From Flavobacterium sp. N3904 (GTDB lineage Bacteria; Bacteroidota; Bacteroidia; Flavobacteriales; Flavobacteriaceae): a stretch of DNA of 64,000 nucleotides. The stretch's first letter is position 1. The number at the start of each line of letters is the position of its first letter. The stretch is taken from the NCBI RefSeq assembly GCF_025947305.1, contig NZ_CP110009.1, positions 4,257,501 to 4,321,500 of the forward strand, in the 5' to 3' direction. The notes under the pieces were generated by a model. The model made no database searches. It saw only the letters and a program-made list of their open reading frames with translations, and was not told where the DNA came from. Both the position numbers and the translations under genes were made by a program. This document shows, in pieces, positions 9,376 to 16,656 of this stretch.

Positions 9376-9399
9376 AAAACCGCCTATAAAGGCGGTTTT
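9376..9399 (-). terminator. Rho-independent terminator after the acidic-protein gene
   Basis: Perfect 9-bp stem AAAACCGCC / GGCGGTTTT with a 6-nt loop; on the minus strand it is followed by a run of seven T residues. It lies 68 bp beyond the stop codon of the gene ending at 9467. Confidence 0.85.
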
Positions 9400-9466
9400 A
9401 CTCCCATAGAAATGATTTTATGGACTTATGGAAACCATTAAGAAAAGCGAACCATAAGAGTTAAAA

Positions 9467-9892
9467 TCAAAAAGAATCTCTTTGTTTTCTTTCACTATAA
9501 TCTATGTCTTTTTCTTGAAAATCTCCTTCTTCCTCAAAATCTTCTTTATTAAAATCATCGCCCTCTTCATCTTCTTCATCTTCTTCATCTTCCTCATCTT
9601 CTTCCTCAAGTGAGTTAACAGCATTAGAATTTAATGAATTTCGATTTTGGTCAGGGTAAAGATGAGAATCTGTATTGTCTAAATCGCCATTTTCCTCATC
9701 CGAATTGTCATCTGAATTATCTTTTGAATTTCGATTTTGGTCAGGATAAAGATGAGACTCCGTATTGTTTAAATCACCATTTTCCTCCTCTGGATTGTAA
9801 TTTGGATTTTGGTAATCTCGTATAAACGACGGATTCTCTACATTATGGCTGTCTTGCTCATAACTTGTGCTTTTTTGATTTTCCATGATCAT
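9467..9892 (-). CDS. Highly acidic low-complexity protein
   Basis: A 141-residue, strongly acidic, probably disordered protein without signal peptide. Residues about 35-93 contain two 30-residue repeats (each with EENGDL.NT.SHLYPDQNRNS), and residues about 96-112 form a Glu/Asp run (EEEDEEDEEDEEDEEGDD). The start at 9892 is supported because its ATG overlaps the TGA of the upstream basic-protein gene (ATGA); an internal ATG lies two codons later. I recognise no family. It follows a Lys-rich basic protein in the same transcript, so the two may bind each other or nucleic acid; this is inference from charge and coupling only. Confidence 0.75.
   Translation of the reverse strand: MIMENQKSTSYEQDSHNVENPSFIRDYQNPNYNPEEENGDLNNTESHLYPDQNRNSKDNSDDNSDEENGDLDNTDSHLYPDQNRNSLNSNAVNSLEEEDEEDEEDEEDEEGDDFNKEDFEEEGDFQEKDIDYSERKQRDSF
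9636..9790 (-). repeat. 65-bp direct repeat inside the acidic-protein gene
   Basis: Two copies, 9636-9700 and 9726-9790, differ at only a few positions and are spaced exactly 90 bp (30 codons), so the repeat keeps the reading frame. It encodes the SHLYPDQNRNS unit twice and is a candidate for copy-number variation between strains. Confidence 0.85.
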
Positions 9893-10062
9893 TCTGTTTT
9901 TTTGCTGCTTTTAGAAGCTGGTTTAGAACTTTTCTCAGCCGTTTTTGAAGTGTTTTTTTCACTTTCTGGCTTTTTGACAACTTTTTTTGTGGAGTCTTTT
10001 GAAGTTGCTGAAGATGTTTTGTCATCTTTCTTTTTTGTGTCTTTTGAATTAAGTGTGCTCAT
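9889..10062 (-). CDS. Small Lys/Ser/Thr-rich basic protein
   Basis: A 57-residue reading frame starting MSTLNSKDTKKKDD and ending KPASKSSKKTE. It contains 17 Lys and 8 Asp/Glu, hence a net charge near +9, and almost no hydrophobic residues. Its composition resembles histone-H1-like or DNA-binding tails. Its stop TGA overlaps the ATG of the acidic-protein gene, which strongly supports real translation of both. Similar Lys-rich stretches occur in the N terminus of the DUF892 protein at 10548 and the C terminus of the iron-permease homologue at 13458. No family is recognised. It is shorter than usual gene-calling cut-offs. Confidence 0.65.
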   Translation of the reverse strand: MSTLNSKDTKKKDDKTSSATSKDSTKKVVKKPESEKNTSKTAEKSSKPASKSSKKTE

Positions 10063-10547
10063 AACTTTACATTTAAGTTTGTTAATAATGTTTGTTGATT
10101 ATGTCAAAAGTAGATCAAAGAGCAAGCTCTACTCTTATAAAATTCAAGCGCATTATTACTTAATTTACAGACAATTAGGTTTAAATTCTAATAAAATAGC
10201 ACGACAGAGAAATGAAAAAATCAATATTTATGAATTACCATATCAGGAAATGGTAGTCTGCCACATCATGCTTTTTTCTTTGATAAAAAAGAAAACATTT
10301 AGGAAGGAGGTGACATTACAGTAAAATGTCGTTTTAATTCAACTTTAAAGTAACTATTGGTATGCCCAAATTCCAACCATATAAAGAACTAGACATACAT
10401 ACGACAGACATTCCGTAAGATTTCTTTTGTCCCAAGCTGGCTAATTCAGCAGTCAAACCTTTGAATATTATAACATTGCAAATAAATTGTATAAGTCCTT
10501 ATGATTCGTTTCTATCTAATTTTGGAAAATAACTAAAAAAAGATATT
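10063..10547. other. Gene-free divergent spacer with an isolated SD-like sequence
   Basis: No convincing gene lies in these 485 bp between the basic-protein gene (minus) and the DUF892 gene (plus). Positions 10301-10312 read AGGAAGGAGGTG on the plus strand, nearly complementary to the 3' end of 16S rRNA, followed by a small hairpin (GACATT / AATGTC, 10312-10330) and only a three-codon frame. On the minus strand the same bases would lie in the leader of the basic-protein mRNA. The rest is featureless apart from the promoter noted at 10517. Confidence 0.5.
10517..10524 (+). promoter_or_regulatory. Probable -7 box of the DUF892 gene
   Basis: TAATTTTG matches TAnnTTTG and lies 23 bp before the ATG at 10548. 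A TTG at 10487-10489 is 27 bp upstream of the box, somewhat far, so the -33 element is uncertain. Confidence 0.45.
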
Positions 10548-11135
10548 ATGAATAATTCAGACAAACAAAAAGATGTAATTAGTATGCCAAAAAGCAATAC
10601 TTCAAAAAAAGATGAAAAGAAAGTAGCTAGCAAAAAATCTGCCGCCGATGGTTTAAGAGAACTATTTGTGGATTCATTAAAGGACATTTACTGGGCTGAA
10701 AAAGCGTTAACAAAAGCCCTGCCAAAAATGGCAAAAAACGCAACTGCACAAAACTTGATAGATGCCATTAACAACCACCTTGCGGTTACAGAAAAACAAG
10801 TAACACGTTTAGAACAAGTTTTCGAAATAGTGGGTGAAAAGGTGGCAGCCAAAAAATGTGATGCTATGGAAGGACTTATCAAAGAAGGTGAAGGTATTGT
10901 AGAAGAAACAGAAAGTGGACCGGTGCGAGATGCCGGTATCATTGCTGCTTCCCAAAAAATCGAACATTATGAAATTGCAACTTATGGCACACTTGCGGCT
11001 TTTGCAAAGACACTTGGTGAAGATGAAGCCGCTGAATTACTTCTTCAAACATTAGCTGAAGAAAAAGAAGCTGACGTCACTTTAACTGAAGCTGCATACA
11101 ACACCATTAATTTTGATGCCGCTGAAGCAGAATAA
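10548..11135 (+). CDS. DUF892 (YciE/YciF-like) ferritin-fold protein
   Basis: A 195-residue cytosolic protein. Residues about 35-190 match the DUF892 four-helix ferritin-like family (GLRELFVDSLKDIYWAEKAL; HYEIATYGTLAAFAKTLGED; LAEEKEADVTLTEAAYNTIN). Conserved Glu/His positions (EKAL, KIEHYEI, EEKEAD) could bind a di-metal site. Homologues are stress-induced in enterobacteria, but the reaction is not established. Before the domain sits a Lys/Ser-rich tail (residues 1-34, KSNTSKKDEKKVASKKS) that resembles the nearby basic protein and could bind DNA. An alternative start is the ATG at 10584. A terminator follows at 11149, and catalase is next. Confidence 0.88.
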   Translation: MNNSDKQKDVISMPKSNTSKKDEKKVASKKSAADGLRELFVDSLKDIYWAEKALTKALPKMAKNATAQNLIDAINNHLAVTEKQVTRLEQVFEIVGEKVAAKKCDAMEGLIKEGEGIVEETESGPVRDAGIIAASQKIEHYEIATYGTLAAFAKTLGEDEAAELLLQTLAEEKEADVTLTEAAYNTINFDAAEAE

Positions 11136-11148
11136 AACAAAAATTAAG

Positions 11149-11176
11149 AATCTGCAGTGTTTATTTACTGCAGATT
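11149..11176 (+). terminator. Terminator after the DUF892 gene
   Basis: Perfect 10-bp stem AATCTGCAGT / ACTGCAGATT with an 8-nt loop and a following TTCTTTATT tract, 14 bp after the DUF892 stop codon. Confidence 0.8.
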
Positions 11177-11256
11177 TCTTTATTACACCTATATCAATCA
11201 CTGATACTTTCTTATAAATCCAATCGAATTCATCTGAAGAGTAAAAATATAAAGAC

Positions 11257-13407
11257 ATGAAAAAACCTAACACAGAAACAGAAGAAAATGCAAAACAGGA
11301 GGATTTGACTCTTAACAAATCCACAGCTGAAGATCAATTTCTCACCACTAATCAGGGCGTCAAAATTAATGATAACAATAATTCATTAAAAGCCGGAGAA
11401 CGAGGTCCATCATTATTGGAAGATTTTATTCTTAGGGAAAAAATTACGCATTTCGACCATGAACGCATTCCAGAAAGAATAGTTCATGCCAGAGGATCTG
11501 CCGCCCATGGTTACTTTGAACTTTATAAATCTTTGGATAAATACACCAAGGCGGGATTTTTAAATGACAGCAGTATAAAAACCCCTGTATTTGTTCGCTT
11601 CTCTACCGTTGCTGGTTCGCGTGGATCAACAGATCTTGCTCGCGATGTACGCGGATTTTCGGTTAAATTTTATACTCGAGAAGGAAACTATGATCTGGTA
11701 GGAAATAATATGCCCGTGTTTTTCATCCAAGATGCAATGAAATTTCCAGATTTAGTCCATGCCGTCAAACCTGAACCACATAACGAAATGCCACAGGCAG
11801 CATCCGCTCACGATACTTTTTGGGATTTCATTTCTCTTATGCCGGAGTCGATGCACATGATTATGTGGGTTATGAGTGATAGGGCAATTCCAAGAAGTTT
11901 AAGAATGATGGAAGGTTTTGGAGTCCACACTTTCCGATTTATCAATAAACAGAATGAATCTCATTTTGTAAAATTTCATTGGAAACCCAAATTAGGAATT
12001 CATTCTGTTCTATGGGATGAGGCTCAAAAAATTTCAGGTAAAAACTCCGACTTTCACAGGCAAGATTTATGGGAAGCCATTGAATCAGGAAATTTTCCAG
12101 AATGGGAATTGGGGGTCCAAATAATCCCTGAAAGCGATGAACACAAATATGATTTTGATTTACTCGATCCAACAAAACTAGTTCCCGAAGAATTAGTTCC
12201 TGTAACGATTATAGGTAAAATAGTTTTAAATAAAAATCCTGATAACTTTTTTGCAGAAACAGAGCAAGTTGCTTTTCATCCCGGACATATCGTGCCTGGG
12301 ATAGATATTACAAATGATCCGTTATTACAAGGAAGATTATTTTCATATACCGATACACAATTGTCGAGATTAGGGAGCCCAAATTTCCATGAAATTCCAA
12401 TTAATCGCACCGTTGCTCCAATGCACAATAATCAACGTGATGGCCATATGCGACAAGAAATTGCTACCGGTCGAGTAAGTTATCACCCAAACTCGTTAGG
12501 AAATGGATGCCCATTTCAAGCCAAAATTGATGAAGGAGGTTTCAGCAGTTTTAATGAACGCATAGATGCCCAAAAAGTACGTGATCGAAGTGCCAGCTTT
12601 TCGGATCATTTTGGTCAGGCAACACTTTTTTATCAAAGTCAGACAGTCATAGAACAAGAGCATATAATCAATGCGCTCCGTTTTGAATTAGGAAAAGTCG
12701 AAATACTGGCAATCAGAGAAAGAATGCTTGGACTATTGTCGAAAATTGATAAAATATTGGCGAATAGAGTAGCCAAAGGACTTGGAATGAATGTCCCTCA
12801 GGTACTTGAAAAACCAATTAATCACGGAGTGGGTGCTGATGCAGATAGTAAAAAATATGAACCGACCGCCTTAGAAACAGCGATTCACACATCCGATGCA
12901 TTAAGCATACTGAAAAACAAAAGAGGAACAGACACCATAGCAACAAGACAAATTGCCTTTTTGTGTGCAGATGGCGTTAATGCGGCATCTGTAAAAAACA
13001 TGAAACACGCATTGAAAAATGCCGGAGCTGTTGTGAAGATCATAGCTCCGCATTTGGGCACTATAGTCTCAGAAGAAGGTAATGAAATTTTGGTTGACCA
13101 AAGTTATCTTATCGCGGCTTCAGTTCTTTTTGATGGTGTGTTTATTCCCAGCGGAAAAGGAATTCTGGACCTTAAAACTATCAAAGAAGTCAAAGATTTT
13201 TTGAACGACTCATACACCCATTGTAAATTTATTGCAGCTGAGGGCGAAGGAACCGAAGTCCTTCCTTTTACCGACAAGAATGAGAATAAACCAAACACTG
13301 ATGCAGGAATATTTACAAGTCAAAAAACAGGAGATGGTAATTTGGCTGATTCTTTCATCAAAGGACTAAAAAAACATCGCTTTTGGGACAGAGAGTCACA
13401 GCTGTAG
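11257..13407 (+). CDS. katE: Large-subunit heme catalase (HPII type)
   Basis: A 716-residue catalase converting hydrogen peroxide to water and oxygen. Active-site residues by comparison with E. coli HPII are His77 (ERIVHARG), Asn150 (LVGNNMP) and the proximal heme ligand Tyr364 (RLFSYTDTQ). His341 lies exactly 23 residues before the Tyr, matching the spacing of the His-Tyr crosslink pair of HPII. The C-terminal about 160 residues form the extra flavodoxin/DJ-1-like domain of large-subunit catalases (IAFLCADGVNAASV, ILDLKTIKEVKDF). There is no signal peptide. It sits between DUF892 and a low-affinity iron permease homologue on the same strand, giving a peroxide/iron stress group. Confidence 0.96.
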   Translation: MKKPNTETEENAKQEDLTLNKSTAEDQFLTTNQGVKINDNNNSLKAGERGPSLLEDFILREKITHFDHERIPERIVHARGSAAHGYFELYKSLDKYTKAGFLNDSSIKTPVFVRFSTVAGSRGSTDLARDVRGFSVKFYTREGNYDLVGNNMPVFFIQDAMKFPDLVHAVKPEPHNEMPQAASAHDTFWDFISLMPESMHMIMWVMSDRAIPRSLRMMEGFGVHTFRFINKQNESHFVKFHWKPKLGIHSVLWDEAQKISGKNSDFHRQDLWEAIESGNFPEWELGVQIIPESDEHKYDFDLLDPTKLVPEELVPVTIIGKIVLNKNPDNFFAETEQVAFHPGHIVPGIDITNDPLLQGRLFSYTDTQLSRLGSPNFHEIPINRTVAPMHNNQRDGHMRQEIATGRVSYHPNSLGNGCPFQAKIDEGGFSSFNERIDAQKVRDRSASFSDHFGQATLFYQSQTVIEQEHIINALRFELGKVEILAIRERMLGLLSKIDKILANRVAKGLGMNVPQVLEKPINHGVGADADSKKYEPTALETAIHTSDALSILKNKRGTDTIATRQIAFLCADGVNAASVKNMKHALKNAGAVVKIIAPHLGTIVSEEGNEILVDQSYLIAASVLFDGVFIPSGKGILDLKTIKEVKDFLNDSYTHCKFIAAEGEGTEVLPFTDKNENKPNTDAGIFTSQKTGDGNLADSFIKGLKKHRFWDRESQL

Positions 13408-13457
13408 AAATGACTGAAAAGATGTAATTGTTGATTATAACTTCTTTATTCAAAAAA

Positions 13458-13976
13458 ATGAAAAACAATAACAAAGTATTGAATATTTTTGAAAAATTTT
13501 CAATGAAGGCCTCAAAGGCAGTGGGCAGTAGTATGGCTTTTAGTTTTGCATTTCTGATTGTGTTGGTATGGGCCATTTGCGGTCCTGTTTTTGACTATTC
13601 GGAGACTTGGCAACTTGTGATTAATACCAGCACCACCATAATCACTTTTCTGATGGTTTTTTTAATCCAAAAAGCACAAAACAAAGATTCGCTAGCTATT
13701 CAATTAAAATTAAATGAACTGGTTGCGTCGAACGAAAATTCAAGCAACCGTTTAGTGGATATTGAAAGTATGACAGAAGAAGAGATGATAGTTGTCCAAA
13801 AGTATTATCATAAATTGAGTGAGCTTTCTAAAGTGGAAAACATAAAATCATCTCATTCGATTGAAGAAGCACAAGAGCACCATAACATCAAAAATCAGCA
13901 TCGAAATAAAAATTCCAAGAAAAAAATTGCTCCCACAAAAAAAATAAATCTAAGCCAACAAAAGAATAAAAAATAA
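13458..13976 (+). CDS. Low-affinity iron permease family membrane protein
   Basis: A 172-residue protein from the ATG at 13458; an in-frame TTG at 13428 is a weaker alternative. Two transmembrane helices (about 21-42, 53-71) are followed by FLIQKAQNKDSLAIQLKLNEL, a segment typical of the bacterial PF04120 iron-permease family. In bacteria this family is only loosely tied to iron transport. The C-terminal 40 residues are a Lys/Asn/Gln-rich, probably disordered tail (NKNSKKKIAPTKK), echoing other Lys-rich tails in this locus. It lies 50 bp after katE on the same strand and may be cotranscribed. Confidence 0.82.
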   Translation: MKNNNKVLNIFEKFSMKASKAVGSSMAFSFAFLIVLVWAICGPVFDYSETWQLVINTSTTIITFLMVFLIQKAQNKDSLAIQLKLNELVASNENSSNRLVDIESMTEEEMIVVQKYYHKLSELSKVENIKSSHSIEEAQEHHNIKNQHRNKNSKKKIAPTKKINLSQQKNKK

Positions 13977-14030
13977 CTTTATGACCTTTAGGTGTCTAGC
14001 AATTTCAGTCTAATTTAAATAAACTTTATT

Positions 14031-14207
14031 ATGAAAAAAATAAATTCCCCCGTAATAGTCACACTACTTTTTACCTCATTTTTATGTAGTTCTTGTGAAC
14101 TGGTAAAAGGAATTTTTGAGGCAGGAATGAGCTTTGGTATCTTTATTGTGATTGCAGTAATTGTTCTTATTGTAGCTATCATCTTCAAATTAGGAAATCG
14201 CAATTAA
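14031..14207 (+). CDS. Tiny lipoprotein with one transmembrane helix
   Basis: A 58-residue frame starting MKKINSPVIVTLLFTSFLCSSC, with the lipobox Cys at residue 22, then ELVKGIFEAGMSFGIF and a strongly hydrophobic helix (residues about 37-52) ending KLGNRN. Small proteins of this shape (lipobox, then GMxFGIF and a helix) are common in Flavobacterium and have no known function. It follows the iron-permease gene on the same strand by 54 bp. Its stop overlaps the tail of the degenerate reading frame on the opposite strand. Confidence 0.7.
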   Translation: MKKINSPVIVTLLFTSFLCSSCELVKGIFEAGMSFGIFIVIAVIVLIVAIIFKLGNRN

Positions 14208-14576
14208 GCACAATTTTACTAAATATCTAGAATCTTCTTTTAAGCCTTCCCTGATTAATAGTTTATCCATATCGTTACTTAACCTATCTCTTACTTTATC
14301 TCCCGAATTAATAAACTCGTTACTGGGAGACATAGAGATTTCATTCTTAACCTTTGGTCTGTAATGGGTAAGAGGGTTGAGAGGAGACTGTGTATTTGAA
14401 TTTTTACAAACATTGTGAGGAATAATCCCTGATGTATCTATTTTAGTCGGAGACACCTTCTTTTCCTTCGGTTTTATATTCACTGGGGAAATACCTTTGA
14501 AGTTTGCATTCGACTCAAATTGAGCATATGTACAAGTCATAAAACGTATCAGGAAAATAAATAAAATTTGCTTCCT
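14190..14576 (-). pseudogene. Truncated, start-less copy of the 7004-7675 secreted-protein gene
   Basis: The translated remnant (QILFIFLIRFMTCTYAQ, NFKGISPVNIKPKEKKV, SPSNEFINSGDKVRDRLS) aligns with residues 1 to about 95 of the intact gene at 7004, after which homology stops. At the position of the intact start codon the sequence reads AGG instead of ATG (14574-14576, minus). The about 115 bp upstream are also homologous to the intact gene's promoter region, but the -7 box is disrupted. It therefore lacks a start, a functional promoter and the C-terminal beta domain. The frame stays open to 14190, where it runs into the small lipoprotein gene on the other strand. Confidence 0.8.
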
Positions 14577-14877
14577 AGTATTAAAAAAGTAGGTTTTCAA
14601 TCTTAAAACATTTTTCAAAAAAAATAAAAAAAGACACATTATAAAATCACAAAACTAACATGATTTATTTTTTGATAGTTGTTAACTTATTCTAAAATTT
14701 TAAAGTTCAGAAAATCAGAAAATAAAATATCTTGACTATTTTGTTATAAAAGATGAAATTCGGCACAAACAGGTCATCTGTCTGGAATGAGGCATCTATT
14801 TTAAATCTAATTTGTATAAATTGCGAACTTTAATAAAACCATATAATTGGAACCAACAAATCAAAAATAACTAAATA

Positions 14878-15264
14878 ATGAAAAGAGAAAACATACTAAC
14901 AGGATCACCTTGGGAAGACAAAATGGGCTATTGTCGCGCAGTCCGTATTGGAAACATAATTGAAGTATCGGGAACTGTAGCTCTAATCGATGGAGAAAAA
15001 GTTAAAGCCGATGACGCCTATGCTCAAACCTTGAATATTCTAGAAAGAGTAGAAAAAGTTCTTGAAGACCTTAATGTTGGAATGAAAGACGTGATTCGTA
15101 CTCGAATTTTTACTACTGATGTTTCTACTTTTGAAGCCGTTGCAAAAGCACATGCTACTTTTTTTAAAGACATCAAACCTACTACAGGATTCTACGGCAT
15201 CAACCAATTGGTGGCTCCTGAATACTTGGTAGAAATCGAATTTACTGCAATTGCATCAGAATAA
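14878..15264 (+). CDS. RidA/YjgF family protein lacking the catalytic Arg
   Basis: A 128-residue Rid-family protein (GSPWEDKMGYCRAVRIGN, VSGTVALIDG, DDAYAQTLNILERVEKVL, LVEIEFTAIA). True RidA enzymes hydrolyse reactive enamines/imines and use an Arg in a PARSxVEV motif; here the equivalent segment reads KPTTGFYGINQL with Thr at the Arg position. It therefore belongs to a Rid subgroup unlikely to have the standard deaminase activity. The family length of about 125-130 residues is normal. It is a single gene preceded by a 237-bp spacer and followed by a ClC channel gene on the same strand. Confidence 0.88.
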   Translation: MKRENILTGSPWEDKMGYCRAVRIGNIIEVSGTVALIDGEKVKADDAYAQTLNILERVEKVLEDLNVGMKDVIRTRIFTTDVSTFEAVAKAHATFFKDIKPTTGFYGINQLVAPEYLVEIEFTAIASE

Positions 15265-15331
15265 TTCAAAAAAATAGTGTGGATTGTAATACTTTAGCAT
15301 AAAATTTGGATTTAAAAAAGTATAGCAGTTA

Positions 15332-16588
15332 ATGAATTTTCAAAAAACAAAACAAATAATGCTTGTCACGCTCAAATGGTTTTTCATTTGTTGTTTGATA
15401 GGCATTTTTTCTGGATCTGCATCTGCCTTTTTCTTAGTTGCATTAGAACATGTTACCCAATATAGAAACCATAACAATTGGATTATTTGGTTCTTGCCTA
15501 TTGGTGGTTTGGCAATAGGTTATCTGTATTATTTGTATGGTTCTAAAGTAGTAAAGGGAAACAATCTACTGCTGGAAGAATACGAAAATCCTCAAAAAAA
15601 GATTCCTTTTATCATGGCTCCTTTAGTCCTTTTAGGGACATTAATTACGCATCTTTTTGGAGGTTCTGCCGGCAGAGAAGGAACTGCAGTGCAAATGGGT
15701 GGAGCCATCGCCGATTTATGTACTTCGATTTTTAAATTGGATAATTCTGAAAGAAGGACATTAATTATTTTAGGAATTAGTGCTGGTTTTGCTTCAGTTT
15801 TCGGAACTCCACTCGCGGGAGCACTATTTGCTTTAGAAGTTATTTTCTTTAGCAGCATAAATTTTAGAAGTATTTCGTTATCATTTCTAGTTGCCTATAT
15901 AGCTTATTTTACGGTTGAATTCTGGCAAGTAAAACACACACTTTACAGTATTCCTCAAGTGCCGGAAATGAGTTTTACTACACTCTTTTGGATTGTAGTA
16001 ACAAGTATTTTATTTGGATTGGCAGCACTTCTATTTTCCAGAAGTACACACTTTTGGGGGAAATTATTTTCAAGAAACATAAAATACCCACCGCTTCGTC
16101 CATTTGTAGGCGGAGTTATTCTGGCTTTGGCAATATACTTTATTGGCACGACAAAATATATCGGTTTGGGAATTCCAGAGATTGTAAATGCCTTTTCTGT
16201 TCACAACGCACCGTATGATTTTCTGTTGAAAATTTTATTTACCGGTTTTACACTAGGAGCAGGATTTAAAGGTGGCGAAGTGACCCCCCTATTTTTTGTG
16301 GGTGCAACTCTCGGAAGTGCCTTGTCTGTTGTGGTTCCGCTGCCGATTGCTTTATTGGCCGGAATGGGATTTGTGGCTGTTTTTTCGGGGGCAACCCACA
16401 CTCCTATCGCTTGCACCGTTATGGGCATAGAACTTTTTGGGATGCAAAGTGGCGTTTACATTGGAATCGCCTGTATTATTGCTTATTTTTTTTCGGGCTC
16501 AGTTGGGATTTACAAATCGCAAATTGTAAAAGGTCCAAAATCAATTTTGTATCAAAGTTTTAGAAGAAAAGGGCTCAAATATTTCTAA
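15332..16588 (+). CDS. ClC-family chloride channel/antiporter
   Basis: A 418-residue membrane protein with about ten hydrophobic segments. The ClC signature GGSAGREGTAVQMGG lies at 111-125, with the gating glutamate at residue 116. Later motifs include ASVFGTPLAGALFALEV, GAGFKGGEVTPLFFVGATLG and FSGATHTPIACTVMGIELFG. The family moves chloride passively or exchanges it for protons; the conserved gating Glu is compatible with either. There are no cytosolic CBS domains. It starts 67 bp after the Rid gene and precedes the nanoRNase gene, all on the plus strand. Confidence 0.92.
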   Translation: MNFQKTKQIMLVTLKWFFICCLIGIFSGSASAFFLVALEHVTQYRNHNNWIIWFLPIGGLAIGYLYYLYGSKVVKGNNLLLEEYENPQKKIPFIMAPLVLLGTLITHLFGGSAGREGTAVQMGGAIADLCTSIFKLDNSERRTLIILGISAGFASVFGTPLAGALFALEVIFFSSINFRSISLSFLVAYIAYFTVEFWQVKHTLYSIPQVPEMSFTTLFWIVVTSILFGLAALLFSRSTHFWGKLFSRNIKYPPLRPFVGGVILALAIYFIGTTKYIGLGIPEIVNAFSVHNAPYDFLLKILFTGFTLGAGFKGGEVTPLFFVGATLGSALSVVVPLPIALLAGMGFVAVFSGATHTPIACTVMGIELFGMQSGVYIGIACIIAYFFSGSVGIYKSQIVKGPKSILYQSFRRKGLKYF

Positions 16589-16656
16589 AACTATAAAATT
16601 TGTTAATTTCTTAAATGATTTCAACTTTTAGTTAAAAAACAGTAATTTCGCAACCT

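Noticed and set aside
9809..10324. 171-codon plus-strand frame opposite the acidic and basic genes
   Set aside because: It is antisense to two coupled genes whose ATGA overlap is strong evidence for the minus strand; its hydrophobic composition mirrors Lys/Glu codons on the other strand.
10362..10418. 18-codon frame MPKFQPYKELDIHTTDIP, suspected transposase fragment
   Set aside because: Too short to support homology and no terminal repeats or further transposase sequence nearby.
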